Assembly: GCA_025531455.1 (NCBI GenBank)
Contig: JAMYHL010000021.1
Location: 248,001 to 312,000 of the forward strand
Length of the DNA stretch: 64,000 bases
Reading direction: 5' to 3'
Origin: Apiotrichum sp. Y4204
Lineage: Eukaryota; Basidiomycota; Tremellomycetes; Trichosporonales; Trichosporonaceae
The notes beneath the pieces were generated by a model that was given only the letters and a program-made list of their open reading frames with translations, ran no database searches and had not been told where the DNA came from. Position numbers and translations under genes: made by a program. Below, piece after piece: positions 1-11,455 of the stretch (within the stretch, counting starts at the first letter, position 1; each line of letters starts with the position of its first letter).

Positions 1-8
1 GTCCCACC

Positions 9-1207
9 ATGTCGCCGCGCAACCCCGAGCCAATTGAGAATCTCCTTCTCCCACTCAAGCCCGAGTCCCTCCAGTCCGTCCCACCCCAATTACCCCCTCT
101 GATGCCAGATGCCTGTATCGCTTCACAGAGTACAAGCGCACGCCGTTCCCGTTCCCCGTGCCGCGCAGTCGGACCGCCGCCGTGGCAATAATGTGCGTCT
201 GGAAGCTCGAGCCACTGCAATAACTCCGTCACTCACCCCAGCTTGTTTGTCGGCCGTAAGGGGGACCTGTACGTCGTGCTCTCTACCCGCTCCGGCGACC
301 TGCGGACGTACGCGCATGACACGGCGCTTCCAGGGGGAAAGTACGAGGATGGAGATGAGGACGAGGAGGGCACAGCGGTGGGTGTGGCTGTTAGACGGTG
401 CTGACCTCCAGCGTCGCGAGGCTTTCGAAGAAGTGAGCTGATTAATGTCTGTTAAGCTCATCCCAGATCGGCCTTCCGATCGACAAGGAGCGCGTGCGGT
501 GTCTGTGTCTCCTTGACCCGTTCTTGGCGGGTAACCAGCTGATTGTCACTCCGTGAGAGACCTACTTAATCATTCTGACAGCAGGGTGGTCTTCCTCGCC
601 GTCGACAATACGATAAACCCGGTGCTGAACCCTGCCGAAGTCGAGTTCCTCTTCTCGATGCCGCTCGCCGCCTTCCTCTACGACCGCCCGCAAGACATCC
701 CCGGGTGGAACTTTGGCTTCTCGGACCGCCTCAAGGCCCGCACCGCGACACACCCCATCCCCTCTGACCTCCCCGCCCCCGGACTTCCCAGCTACGCAGA
801 ACCCAACCCGCACGGCGCGGAGATTGGCGGGCGAGACGGCGCGTACTACCAGTACCGCGACATTGAGTGGGGCGCGTCCCCGGTACGCATGCACCGCTTC
901 CTCACGGGCCGTGAGGGCGGCGGCGTGCGCCCCGTGTATGGTCTGACTGCGTGAGCCAGCAGAAGGCATTCGTAGCTGCACGATCACTAACCTCAGGGGC
1001 ATGCTCGTCCACGCCGCGATGGTGGGCTACGACCGCGCCCCGACATTTAGGGTGAACGCGCCGGGACAGGTGAGCCTCGCGTCGCGGGTGAGGCGCGAGG
1101 TGCTCGTGCGCGGCGGGCCACTCCGGCGCGCGGTCGAGGCGTGCGGGTGGCTCAAGGAGTGGGAGGACGCCGATGTCGATGGTAAGGAGGACAAGGCCAA
1201 GTTGTAG
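9..1207 (+). CDS. Nudix hydrolase, CoA-diphosphatase type (Pcd1/NUDT7-like)
   Basis: Seven exons: 9-73, 109-192, 242-377, 412-432, 467-552, 585-950 and 997-1207. They join in phase to 322 residues. The first intron (35 nt) is the least certain. After an N-terminal stretch typical of the family (TEYKRTPFPFPVPRSRTAAV), a beta strand leads to LPGGKYEDGDEDEEG and then RREAFEEIGL, split across exons 3 to 5. This is the Nudix box with the spacing of peroxisomal CoA diphosphatases (16 residues from GG to REA), and the REAFEE glutamates bind the catalytic metal. A second conserved block, GMLVHAAMVGY, lies in the last exon. Family knowledge: these enzymes split CoA or acyl-CoA into phosphopantetheine and 3',5'-ADP, often in peroxisomes. 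I see no clear C-terminal peroxisomal signal (the protein ends KEDKAKL). KL-type endings are occasionally targeted, so location is open. The start lies 9 nt from the window edge, so an upstream start cannot be excluded. Confidence 0.82.
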
Positions 1208-2324
1208 TTTTTTATTATGGATTTTATCTAGTTGCGTGCCGTGAGGAGCTTCATTCTCCGATTTCTCGCATTGTCGTTTGAAGATGCGCTGCCTCTGCAT
1301 TTCTTGGTGAGGAGATGTGATGAACATCTGTGAACCCGCGGCCCGAATTTTCTTTCTAGTTCCCGCTCCCGCCCTCACGTTGAGGGATGACTGTGATATT
1401 GAGGACAGCTATTCGAATGCTGATTGAAATATCATGCACACCGGACACATGGGTTAACCCATTTGTCCCTTCTTGTTTGAGGTCCCACGCTCTATAGAAG
1501 CACTTGGATAAAACCCAGCCACAATTGCTTCGGCAGGATACTGGAACACATGAAAAACCCTCCAAGCTCTCAGGTAATGATTCAGAGCCGCAGAGATCAG
1601 CTCCACGGAAACTGACCCCAACAGCAATGCATACCCAAACCTATCGCCAGCCCTACGGATGTGATCTGCATGTCTGCAGCTCGCGAGCTCGCAGTACCAC
1701 AGTGGCAGTGATCGGATCGTTGAGCATCGCGGTGCCACTCTGCAACTGACTTCTCACAGCAAAACATGACCCAGTCCTCCCAATGATGGGCAATAACGCC
1801 TCACAAGGACATCTTATATCGGCACCTATTCTCGCTCTCTTCTCAGAAGCTCAAACAGAGGCCGCTCGTTGAAAACGCGCTGAAAGCAAAGGATCATAGA
1901 CAAAAATGAATAAAGAAAAGGAAAATCACGCGAAAAAAAAAAAAAAAAAAAAAAAAAAAACGCGTCGAGATGCCACCAGAACCTCGATTCCACAAAAACT
2001 TGGATCGTTTCGCACCTCCGATTCCATGTCGGGGGATGGAATCGAACACGGTGACAACAGGCCGCAGGGCTCCTTCCAGTACGACCTGCTACCGCGGCCG
2101 TGTCGTTACAGCTGCACGATGGCTCCGAGCACGCTGGTGGTCTGTGCGTCTCGGCCATGACTGAATCGAGGGGAATCGTACCCTCCAAGCCGATACTAGC
2201 CGATTGCAGTGGGCGGAAATACCTCCGGCCTGCCCAGCGATGACGACTGCTGCCAAGATCCGAGCAATAGATCAATACAATCTCTGCGTTCATCAGTCCA
2301 GTCCAGACTTCCTCACCACCCACA
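1208..2324. other. Intergenic region with a 28-nt poly(A) tract
   Basis: No gene recognised between the Nudix gene and TIP41. It contains an uninterrupted A28 tract and, near 2021-2044, an 8-bp perfect inverted repeat (GATTCCAT and ATGGAATC with an 8-nt loop). Long open frames on the minus strand here are low-complexity and lack splice or family support. Confidence 0.5.
1933..1960 (+). repeat. A28 homopolymer
   Basis: An uninterrupted run of 28 A residues on the plus strand, flanked by CACGCG and CGCGTC. An AATAAA-like hexamer lies about 20 nt upstream. Confidence 0.95.
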
Positions 2325-3616
2325 ATGTCCCATCCATTAACGACCGCACCACACATGCAGGCGGCAGTAGCGCCTACGCCTACGCCGCCGTTCGAGCTGC
2401 GCGACATGCCGCACGGCACGCAGGTGCGCGTCGGCGACTGGGTGATCACGAGTGCGAAGCGCCCGATCCTGAACAATGCCGAGATTGAGGCGTGCGAGAA
2501 GGAGCTCAGCCTCCCGCTGCCCGAGATGACGTTTGGGAACAACTCGCTGGTCCTCGAACACAGCAGCGGGGTGCGCATTGCGTTCGACGCGCGCGAGGCG
2601 CTCCGCGCCGTCGCGGTCGGCGAGGGGTGGGAGGAGCGCGTCGGTGGAGGTGTGCTCGTCTCCATGGCCGAGACGTGGAGCAAGGGACGGTGAGTCGAGT
2701 CGAGTGGGTGTAACTGATGGTAGATCTGCGACGACTATGCTTTCAGACGTGCCCCTTAGTATCAAGCCTGTAAGGCCGCACGACTGGACGTTCTCGACGA
2801 CGTACGGGGGACATACGAGCGGGAGCGAGGTGCGTTCTGGGGTGCTTCACTTCTGATGGCAGTTCACGGAGACGCACACACACGCGATACCGATGCCGCT
2901 TCTCGCGCGGCAGGACCCGATTCTGGACCGCATTCTGTTCTACGACGACGTCCCGCTCTTCGAGGACGAGCTGCACGACAACGGCGAGAGTATCCTGCAC
3001 GTGCGCATCCGTGTGATGCCGCACTCGTTCTTCATCCTCGCGCGCCTCTTCCTCCGCGTCGACAACGTGCTCTTCCGCATCTTCGATGTGCGGATGTACC
3101 ATGCGTTCGGGAGCACCGAAGTCGTGAGGGAATGCTCGGGGCTCGAGGCCGAGTATGCGGCCGTCAAAGCAGTGAGTCCTGCGATCTGGAGATGACAACC
3201 AACTGTCTCACCTCATGCTAATCACAACCGCAGCGCCTCGAGAAACGCGACGACCTCTCACCCCTTGCCGACCCAAACTTTGTGTACGCGACGCTCGGCC
3301 AGCTCGCAGCCATGACCACCGCACCCCCGGACCCGGACGCGCCGCCGGCAACAAAGAAGCCGTGGCCGGGCCTCGGGAAGCGTGTCGAGGTACTGACCCT
3401 TCCCGTGTCGAGTGTATAGTGTACGATGTAGAATATTCATTCGCTCCGGGTGTATCGACACTCTGAAGCTCATTTCACTGACGTGCCAAGTGTCAACTGA
3501 CTCTCGACCGTCCGCCGTCTGTACAGGCGTCCCAGGAGCGTCGCACCTCGCCTCTCAACGCGTCCCGCACGCCCAAAGTCGCTGCAGGCGGCAGTGATAG
3601 CTCAGCGGTAGAGTAG
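2325..3616 (+). CDS. TIP41: TIP41, TOR-pathway regulator of PP2A-like phosphatases
   Basis: Five exons: 2325-2689, 2724-2829, 2863-3171, 3234-3389 and 3527-3616, giving 341 residues in consistent phase. Family-defining blocks are easy to see: PILNNAEIEACEKELSLPLP followed by EMTFGNNSL, then KPVRPHDWTF, DPILDRILFYDDVPLFEDEL, HDNGESIL and RVMPHSFFILARLFLRVDNV. Tip41 binds Tap42 and the PP2A-like catalytic subunits (Pph21/22, Sit4, Pph3) and relieves Tap42 inhibition when TOR is low. It is cytosolic. The last exon is the uncertain part. If the 137-nt intron after KRVE is spliced, the frame runs 26 nt into the tRNA-Cys gene and stops inside it at 3614-3616. If it is retained, translation ends at 3419 with VLTLPVSSV. 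The conserved domain is complete either way. PPH3, a likely partner, is encoded near 42 kb. Confidence 0.88.
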
Positions 3617-3677
3617 CAGATTGCAACGGCCAGTCCGAAACCATCTGTTGGTCCCGAGTTCAATCCTCGGTCATTGC
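3591..3677 (+). tRNA. tRNA-Cys (anticodon GCA) with a short intron
   Basis: Complete cloverleaf. The acceptor is GCAGTGA with TCATTGC (one G-U pair). The D stem is GCTC with GAGT, the anticodon stem GCAGA with TCTGT, and the T arm CCGAG-TTCAATC-CTCGG. The anticodon GCA is at 3623-3625. About 16 nt (3627-3642) between position 37 and the 3' half of the anticodon stem form the canonical intron site. The 5' end overlaps the last TIP41 exon on the same strand. Confidence 0.93.
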
Positions 3678-3682
3678 TTTTT
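3678..3682 (+). terminator. Pol III terminator of tRNA-Cys
   Basis: A run of five T residues directly after the tRNA acceptor stem. Confidence 0.85.
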
Positions 3683-4150
3683 CCCCGCTGGCACCTCTGG
3701 GAGGAGGGGAGACGGGGGGATTTTGGGGAGCAGAGGCTGGGCAGTGCGTAGCCAGATGTGCCAGCATACCGTTTGTTCATACTCTGCTTTGCATGGCATT
3801 CCTTTTGATGGCTTTGTAACTGTACAGCCGTCGAGACGCACATCGACAACATTCTGAGCGACGAAGCATGACCTGGCGGTGTAAAGGTCTTGGGGGCGGG
3901 CTGGACCCAATGACGTGTTCATTTGGAGTAACAGGTGATAAGATTGATGTCACGTGATCGCTCTTCTCGCACCGATCCTGACGCTGTTAACTTTTTTTGC
4001 TGCACCGTTCTCGATGAGAGAGAGGAAGAGAGTCTGTGATGGTGCGAACAGGCAAGAGGACGACATTCTCAGCTCTTTCTCTCTCCATCCCCAACACCCC
4101 TCTTTTTCTCTTCTTCTTCTTCTCTCTATCCAAGACAACGGGCAGCCATC
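3683..4150. other. Intergenic region upstream of DBP9
   Basis: No gene seen. The last 100 nt before the DBP9 start are strongly pyrimidine-rich (runs of CTCTTTT and TTCTTCTTC), as expected of a promoter or leader of a growth-related gene. Confidence 0.5.
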
Positions 4151-6297
4151 ATGGCACCCACAGTCTCGGACGCCCTCCTCGAGTGAGTCCAGCTTAGCTT
4201 TTCCTTAATCAGTGCAACAAGCTAACCCCAGATCGGAGCTCACATTCTCCTCCCCGCCATTCAGCACGCTCCTGGACGCGCGCGTGCTCCGCGCACTCGC
4301 CGACCAGAAGTTTGCGCACCCCACACTCGTGCAGGCCAAGGCCATCCCGCTCCTCCTCGAGGGCAAGGATGTCCTCGCGCGCGCACGCACCGGATCAGGC
4401 AAGACGGCCGCGTACGCCGTACCTGCTGTCCAGCGCGTCCTCGAGCTTAAAGGCGTGAGTTAGCTGGCATAGGGTCTGGCGACATAGCTAACAATCCAGG
4501 CAACCACGCCCGCGAGCCCCGACTATCAGGTCACCCGCGCGGTGGTGCTCGTGCCCACGCGCGAGCTGTCCATGCAGGTCACCAACTTTGTCAAGAACCT
4601 CGTTGTGTACGCTGAGGACCTCGTCTCGGTGCTCAACGTCGCGGCCGGCGGTGCCAATGTTCAGCGGTGAGTGCTAACTCCTCTCATTCCCCATTTCTTT
4701 GCCTTTATGATGAAGCATTTATCGGATGTTATGCCCTACGGGGCGGTGTCCGAGAGCGCATAAACCCATGTGGACACTTCCGTTGCCTTCCTTCTGAACC
4801 ACCTTTCCTTGTTATCAGCTTCTGTTTTCATGAACGTGGAGCTGATCATCCAGTGTTCTTGTAAACGACAATCCCGACATTCTTGTTGCGACGCCGACAA
4901 AGCTGCTCGCCCTTCTTCAGAGCAAGACGGTTGATCTCTCGCATCTCGCGTTCCTTGCAATTGACGAGGCGGATCTCCTTTTGTCGTATGGCCACAAGGA
5001 TGACCTCACACGTATCATGGACCCCGCCATGGGCTTTGTTCCCAAGCTCGGTGTGCAGGGATGCCTCATGAGTGCCACCCTGAGCGAGGACGTCGAGAAT
5101 GTCAAGGGCCTCATTCTCCGCAACCCTGCCATTCTCACGCTCTCCGAGCCCGCCACCGCCTCTTCCCTCCTCACCCAGCACTTCACCTACACCTCTGAAC
5201 GCGACAAGTTCCTGTTGATCTACGTTCTGCTCAAGCTCAAGCTCATCAAGGGCAAGTCTATTGTCTTTGTCAACGACATTGAGCGCGGGTACCGCCTCCG
5301 TCTGTTCCTCGAACAGTTCGGCATCAAGTGCTGTGTCGTCAATTCCGAGCTTCCTCTGGCAAGTCGATACCACGTCGTCGAAGAGTTCAACCGCGGTGTC
5401 TACGACGTTGTCGTTGCTACGGACGAGGCTGCGCCGGAGATCGAAGAAGAGGAAGAGGCAGCAGAGGCTGAGGAGGAAGAGGAAGAGGAAGATGATGACG
5501 AGGAGGAAGACGCCGAGGACAAGGAGACCGAGCCGGCAAACGCCGAGGCTGGCCCCTCCAAGCGCCGGGCGTCATCTCCCGCTGGTGGTGCCGCCAAGAA
5601 GCGCCGTCGGGAGAAGGGTGGCAACTCCATGGCCCGTGGCATCGACTTTACCGCCGCGTCATCAGTCATCAACTTTGATCTCCCCACCACTGCTACCGCC
5701 TACCTCCACCGCGTTGGTCGTACTGCACGTGCTGGTCACTCTGGTCTCGCCCTTTCGTTTGTCGTTCCCAAGGACAAGTGGGGCAAGGACAAGGGCGTCT
5801 CGCTCAAGTCCGCCGCGAAGGACGAGGCGGTCTTCGAGCGCATCCGAGCGCGCGTCAAGTCCGAGGGCGGAGGCGACATCAAGGAGTGGGACTGGGGAGG
5901 ACGCCGTGGCGAGATCGAAGGGTTCCGGTACCGTATGGAGGACGCTCTGCGCTCCGTGACCGCCAAGCGCGTCTCGGACGCGCGCCGCGAAGAGGTCCGC
6001 CGCGAGCTGCTCAACTCGGAGAAGCTCAAGCAGCACTTTGCCGCGAACCCACTCGACCTGGCTTATCTGCGCCATGACGCGCCGCTGCACGCCGGCCGCG
6101 TGAGCAGCCACCTCAAGCACGTGCCGACGTACCTGATGCCGAAGATTGCCGCGATTCCGGCCTCGTCGGGCGACGTGTCGGAGGGCACGCACATCAACTT
6201 CACGAAGCGCGGCGGCGGGCGCGGAAGGGGACGGGGGCGCGGTGGAGCAGCCCGCGGAAAGGGTCGTAAAGTTGACCCGCTCAAGTTCAAGGGATAG
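4151..6297 (+). CDS. DBP9: ATP-dependent RNA helicase DBP9 (DDX56 family)
   Basis: Four exons: 4151-4182, 4232-4454, 4500-4666 and 4854-6297, giving 621 residues. Helicase motifs appear in order: the Q motif region ([13 protein letters not shown]), motif I ARTGSGKT, Ia PTREL, Ib ATPTK, motif II DEAD ([10 protein letters not shown]), motif III SAT, motif IV IVFVND, motif V split by an acidic insert (VVVATDEA, about 70 Glu/Asp/Lys-rich residues, then ARGIDF) and motif [10 protein letters not shown]. That interrupted motif V is the known signature of Dbp9/DDX56 and separates it from other DEAD-box proteins. The C-terminus is RGG-like (GRGRGRGRG) and basic. Family role: a nucleolar helicase needed for early 60S ribosomal subunit assembly. 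The third intron (187 nt) is longer than usual for this locus. Confidence 0.95.
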
Positions 6298-7286
6298 GTG
6301 TTGAGGCGCAGGAGGCGACCCCGCTGTACAGTCGGTCCATGGCATAGATTTCCTTGTAGTCTACTGTACCAGTACCATGCTACTACTACTATTATGCTCG
6401 TGCGCTGGCGCAGTGCCCGTTCGGCCCCCATCGGCCGTTGATCCTCTGACGATTGCTCAAGACTTGCTGACCGAGTGGGTCTTCGTTGATTCTTTACGTA
6501 TACCAACCAATGCTATCTCGCCAAGAAGCACAAGAGTATCAGCCGCAACTTGTCAGACAAGGACAGCGTATGACGAACAGCATGAGCTCGAACAGGCCGG
6601 AAACGCTTAGTTGACAAGAGTCTTCAAACCCAGAGTTACTCGGGACATTGTAACAGCGTTGAGAGCAGAGCGGAGCATGAAACGGAGTACAGAGAACAGA
6701 GCAACTGGAGCATGGAGCGAACGGAGCTGGACGGCCTCTTGGAGCAACTACTACTACTGTAGATATAGAACAAGCCGAGGTCGCGCTCGAACAGGTGGAG
6801 CGTGACGAGCATGGCCGGAACCGACGACCGGCACCGGCACGGCACGGTCCCGAACGATCGTCAGGCAGAACATGAGTATGGAGCAGTTCTCTAGAGTATA
6901 TTTTATCTGGAATGATAGGCGGCTGGAACGAACAGCGCAGCTGCCGGAGTATACCGCCCTTCCGACATTCCTTCCCACCATCATCAGTCCGGCTCGGTTA
7001 CTAGGTTCGGGATGACATCGCGCTCCCGTTGTGCGCTGTGCGTTGTTCGCTGCTCCACCCACGTGTGCCTGCCCAGACACCCGAGCTGCGAGCTGTGAAC
7101 TTCATGCTTACCCATCGTCTGCGTCATGCATGCCGCCCTGTTGGAGCATACGTCTTGTAACCGGAAGCCTGCCACGATAGCCACTTTCACTTGGCTCCTC
7201 TGCTGCAATCTAGTCCGTCCATCGGTCACAAGAAATCTAAGACAACTACTACAACGCCATCATGCTCCCACGCCAAGATCCAAGAT
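6298..7286. other. Intergenic region between DBP9 and the bZIP gene (convergent 3' ends)
   Basis: No gene, tRNA or repeat could be supported in about 1 kb between the two convergent genes. It presumably holds both 3' UTRs. Confidence 0.5.
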
Positions 7287-8220
7287 CTACTCGCTGCTCG
7301 GTTTCGGCTTGCCGAGGGCGGCAAGCGCGGCCTGCAGGCCGTCGGCAGACGCGCCGCCGCTGCCCTGTCCGTTGACAATCACAAACTTGAGCAGGTTGTT
7401 CTCCTTCTCGAGCGACGCCTTCTCCGCCGTCAGTGTCGCGACCTGCGCCTCGAGGTCCTCTGGTGAATGTTAGCTTGTGTGCGATATGGTTTTACTGGTG
7501 TCGGGAGACTCACTCGCGCGGTCCTCCAGAGCCCTCTCGCGTGCCTTCTTCTTCGCACGGAAGCGTGCAGAGGCCTCAGTGTTGCGTCGCCGCTTGCTGA
7601 TATTGTTAGTATTGTACATGCAGAGTCGATGTAGCCGTGTGCCTGACAACCGGAGAGTTTCCGGCGGCATTGCACCGCAAATCAAAACAATAGACTCACT
7701 CCTCCTCGATCTCGGCAACACCCGCACCCATCATCTTGAGGCGCTTGGCGCCAGTAACGCGCTCGGCCTCCTCCTCGGCGGCCCGTGTGCTCTTGGCAGA
7801 GACGTCGGGGGTGTCAGCCGGAGTGGCTGCGGGAGCAGGGGTGCTCGCGGCGGTGAGGGGCTGGAGGGCGGCCATGAGGTTGTAGCTCGGGAGAGGGGTG
7901 GCGGCGTTGCTCTCGGCAGCGGCAAAGGTGGCGAGGAAGGACTCGAGCGTCGGCGCGTCGACCTTGCCGCTGGGGGCCTCCTCGACGGGGGCGAGGGCGG
8001 CGTCCTTCTTCGCGACAGGGGACTCTGCGGCCTTGCGCGAGCTCTCGGCCTTCTTCGACTCAAAGGCCTGCGGCGCGAGACCAAAGTTGGCAAAGAGCTC
8101 GTCCGTGTTCATAAAGGCCCAGAACTCGGCCTCCTGCTCGGCGCTGAGGGCCGACGACGACGGCGAGCTCGTCGACGGGATCGCATTCAGCGATTGGAGG
8201 TGCGGCGGCAGCTCGTACAT
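7287..8220 (-). CDS. bZIP transcription factor, Cys3/Met4 type
   Basis: Three exons on the minus strand: 8220-7700, 7596-7514 and 7459-7287, giving 258 residues. The basic region is KRRRNTEASARFRAKKKAR (about residues 176-194). Its N-x7-R core reads NTEASARFR, which is characteristic of the Cys3/Met4/Gcn4-like bZIP_2 group. A leucine-zipper-like segment follows (LEAQVATLTAEKASLEKEN then LLKFVIVNG). The N-terminal two thirds are Ser/Ala/Pro-rich with an acidic aromatic patch (AEFWAFMNTDELFANF, about residues 30-45) that could be an activation or F-box-contact surface. In fungi such factors activate sulphur-assimilation genes. The assignment rests on the basic-region sequence only. The region upstream of the start is long and carries several short upstream reading frames, so translational control is possible. 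Confidence 0.85.
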
Positions 8221-9855
8221 GGCTGTGGCTAGTGGCGGAGGGGTAGGTGTGTGGATAGATGTGGGCTAGATGCTAGACTTGGCGACGTGCAATCCTGTCG
8301 GATGCGTCGAGAGTGGTCACGGTACACTAGCTGGTTGGAGTGGACTGGGAAACGAGTGTGAGTCGAGCCGGGTGGGGGATAGATTCGCGCGGTGAGGGGG
8401 ATGGGCGGTTCTGGTCGGGTGGGATCGGGGGGCAGGTCCGATGTCGATGTCGATGTGCGGTGGATGTGCGGTAGATCCAGAAGGCGATGCGACGTCGATA
8501 GGGCTGTTTTTTGTTTTGGAGAGAACAAGAGGAAACGACAAGAAAGAGAGAGAGGGAGAGATGGATGGTGGACAGCGAGCAAGATGCGTCGAGGGGGGGT
8601 GCTGGCACAGTGAGAGGCAGCTTTGCGCAGTCTTCGAGTCGGGTTGCAAAGCAGAGGGCGGGGCGGGGCGGGGCTACAGAGGGGCTGGAGCTGGACGCTG
8701 GGCTGAACAGTGAGTGGGAAGCCGGGGAACGTGTGTCGGGAAGCAAGGCGGAAAAGCAGAGGAGTCCAAGGAAAGAAAAACAGGGACAGAGGTTCACAAC
8801 CGAGCGACGAGTCCGGCCGAGGCAAAGCAAGCCAGCCAATACAAGTTTAAGAGCTAATCGCTAATAGCTAATAAGGCCGGGCAGACCAGATCACACACTG
8901 AGGGGCATACAAAAAGGTAATGGGATGACGATGGATCCATATTAATAGCTTCTGACTTGCTACACGGCTTACCAAGACAAAGCAAGCGAGCGAATCCTAT
9001 CAAGCGGTAACAGGCGGAACGGGAGAGGCACAGCGGCTACAGACGTGACACTGTCTGAGTCACCCAAACCGAAGCACCAAGGACTGGGCATGGCCGCAGG
9101 GCGCGCAGGCGCGCAGGCTGACCCGGTTGGCCGCGGGTAGAGCTCATCCCAGATCCAAGACTGATCACGCCATCGATTTCTCCGCTGCGATAGGGCTTGA
9201 CTGCCGGGGAAGCGGCGGGATTCGTGGAGTTCCGCGGGAGCATATCTGGGCTATATGGGCTCTCCATCGGCACCGATCGGCATGGGGCCCGGACTATTTC
9301 CCACGCACAGACACTCAGAACCGTGACGCACAGCCACGCGATTGGGTTCTCACGGAACCAAACTTGCTTAGCGCAGGGTTAAAACAGATGGATCGTCAAT
9401 TTGGACTCGATCGAAACTTTCGGCGTTACAGCCTTTCGGGGGTAAGAGTTTGTCTTCTGCCATGATTCCGCGTTTGTGGCAGGGACGAAATCTGTCTGTT
9501 GTTGGCGTCACGTGACAATGCATAGAGGTGAGCCAGGGAAGGAGGGAAGGCAAGGAAGGAAGGTGCTCGGCGGTGCATGGCGGAGGGCTCTGAGGGTGTG
9601 TGGGGTGCACATCGACTTGGTGGCTGGCTGGCTGATGCTGGGTGACTGGATGCTGATGCTGGGTGAGTGGATTCTGGCTGGCGGCGGCTCTCCACCCAGC
9701 GGCCGGCCCCTCCCCACTCCCACTCCCACTGGCTCGCTCGCTGCCTGCTGGCTGGACGTTGTTGCCTGCGCGCAGGGTTGGCCATCCGGTCGCTGTCAAC
9801 TCGACGTATCTGTCAACCATCAAGCTCGTAGTAACGAGGTAAAAAAGTGGACGCC
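8221..9855. other. Intergenic, divergent promoters of the bZIP gene and eL14
   Basis: About 1.6 kb between divergent starts. The first 600 nt next to the bZIP gene are CT-rich on its coding strand, consistent with a long leader. Imperfect GCTGGCTGG and GATGCTGGGTGA repeats occur at 9615-9680. No additional gene is supported. Confidence 0.5.
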
Positions 9856-11073
9856 ATGGTGAGTACAGCACACAGACACAGGATAGCAGCGCGCGAACGA
9901 CAACGACGACGACAACGACGATCATTATTACGAGGGGCACGACCGGCCAACCGCGCGGACTCGGACTGGGACTCACGACTGGCCGACTTGGAGGAAGACG
10001 GATTGGAGGCTTGTGATGGAGAAGTTGTGATGGCGAGCGGGGCTCGATGCTGGTTGGGAGGAAAGAGACGAGCACGAGACCGAAACTCTCGTGCCGACGT
10101 CGCCTCCCAACAGGAGCTTGCCACCTCGCAAGCGGACAACTCGACTCCCATTTGCAACGTTGTCTCCAGCCGCTGTCTCCATCTCATCGCCGTCAGGTCT
10201 AGGGATTTCCACCGGAATTCTCTTCACCGGTGATCGCACGAAGTGCACGCCTTTTCTCGCAGAATGCTCGTCCGTCTCCGCCCTCCAGCCTGACAAGCGT
10301 TTCGTACTAGCTAGGCAAAAAATGACAAGACGGCCATGCGTCGAGGTGGCTGCAACCTTCACGAGCGTCCCGAGTCCGCCGCCGAAACGCAACCGTCGAG
10401 TCCCACGATCGCCTCTGCACGTCTCTACGTCGTCCGAGTTGTCGCGCGCTGCTCCTGTGCTCCTAACGTCTCCTCGATGCCCAGACTCTAACAACGCAGT
10501 CGCAGCCTTCCACCTTCAAGCGCTTCGTTGAAATCGGCCGTGTCGTTCTCGTCAACGACGGTCCCTCGGCCGGCAAGCTCGCCGTCATCGCCGAGATCAT
10601 CGACCACAACCGCGCCCTCATTGACGGCCCCTCGGTCACCCGCCAGGCCTTCCCCTTCCGCCACCTCATCCTCACCCCCTACACCATCGCCAAGCTCCCC
10701 CGCGGCGCCGGCACTGGTGCCGTCAGGAAGGCGTTCGAGAAGGCCGGTGTTGCCGAGAAGTGGGAGGCCTCCGCCTGGGCCAAGAAGCTTGCTGCTCGCC
10801 AGGTCCGCAAGGTGAGCATCAACGGGGAGATGAGTGCGCGCGGAGACAGTGGCAGGGCACCACGGTGCTCAGACTCGCTGTCAGATGTCAGATCGCCAGC
10901 CTGATCGTCCCCTCCTCGCGCAGCACTCGCACCCCAACCCTCATCCGCCACACGTCCACTAACCCGCGCAGGAGTCGACCGACTTTGACCGCTTCCAGGT
11001 CATGCTCGCCAAGAAGGCCCGCCGGGATCTCACCCGCAAGGCCCACTTCAAGGAGCGCAAGGCCGCCGCCTAA
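9856..11073 (+). CDS. RPL14: 60S ribosomal protein eL14 (RPL14)
   Basis: Three exons: 9856-9858 (the ATG alone, in CGCCATGG context), 10500-10811 and 10972-11073, giving 138 residues. After the initiator Met the second exon reads SQPSTFKRFVEIGRVVLVN, then DGPSAGKLAVIAEIIDHNRA, the KOW-containing N-terminus of eL14. The C-terminal exon encodes FQVMLAKKARRDLTRKAHFK, which is rRNA-binding and Lys/Arg-rich. The length matches the fungal family. The start call is made because the second exon has no in-frame Met, and the only upstream ATG followed directly by a good donor (GTGAGT) in matching phase is at 9856. The 641-nt first intron is the largest in the window apart from gene gaps, as is common for fungal ribosomal-protein genes, where it often enhances expression. 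I looked for C/D-box snoRNA signals in both introns and found none that convinced me. Confidence 0.93.
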
Positions 11074-11455
11074 GCGCGTGTAGCCGCTGCTTGTGTACTG
11101 TGTGGGGTAGAGACGCGGCGTTTTGTAGAGCGTCGGTCTGATGACATGCTCATTCGCATCCGAAGACTGGGCCGCGGGGCAGGTGCAGGGGAGATGGAGT
11201 GGGGCTGCGACATCAAGGGCAGACAGGACTGACAAGTGACTCGAGAGGGCAGAATCGGCACCGAGACGCGAGATCTCAGACATCAGACATTAGTCATCAC
11301 CACGCGCAGCCGACGGTCATGGAGCTCGAGGCGACTGACTTCCCTGCCTGCCGACTATCTCAAGTCCAAGTCGGCGATGTCCACTATCGCCCACCCCACC
11401 CAGCACTAATCATCACTGACAAAGACTGACGACTGACCACCTGAAGCTTCATCTC

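Noticed and set aside
2021..2164. Possible minus-strand tRNA (TGTTCGATTCC B-box-like sequence)
   Set aside because: The T stem has at least two mismatches, there is no proper A box or acceptor pairing, and the match is explained by the local inverted repeat.
1826..2683. 285-residue minus-strand open frame opposite TIP41 exon 1 and the A28 tract
   Set aside because: It contains a poly-Phe run from the A28 tract and is antisense to the secure TIP41 exon. No domain was seen.
10812..10971. snoRNA in the second eL14 intron
   Set aside because: GATGAG and CTGA-like boxes are present but do not form a convincing C/D pair with a terminal stem.
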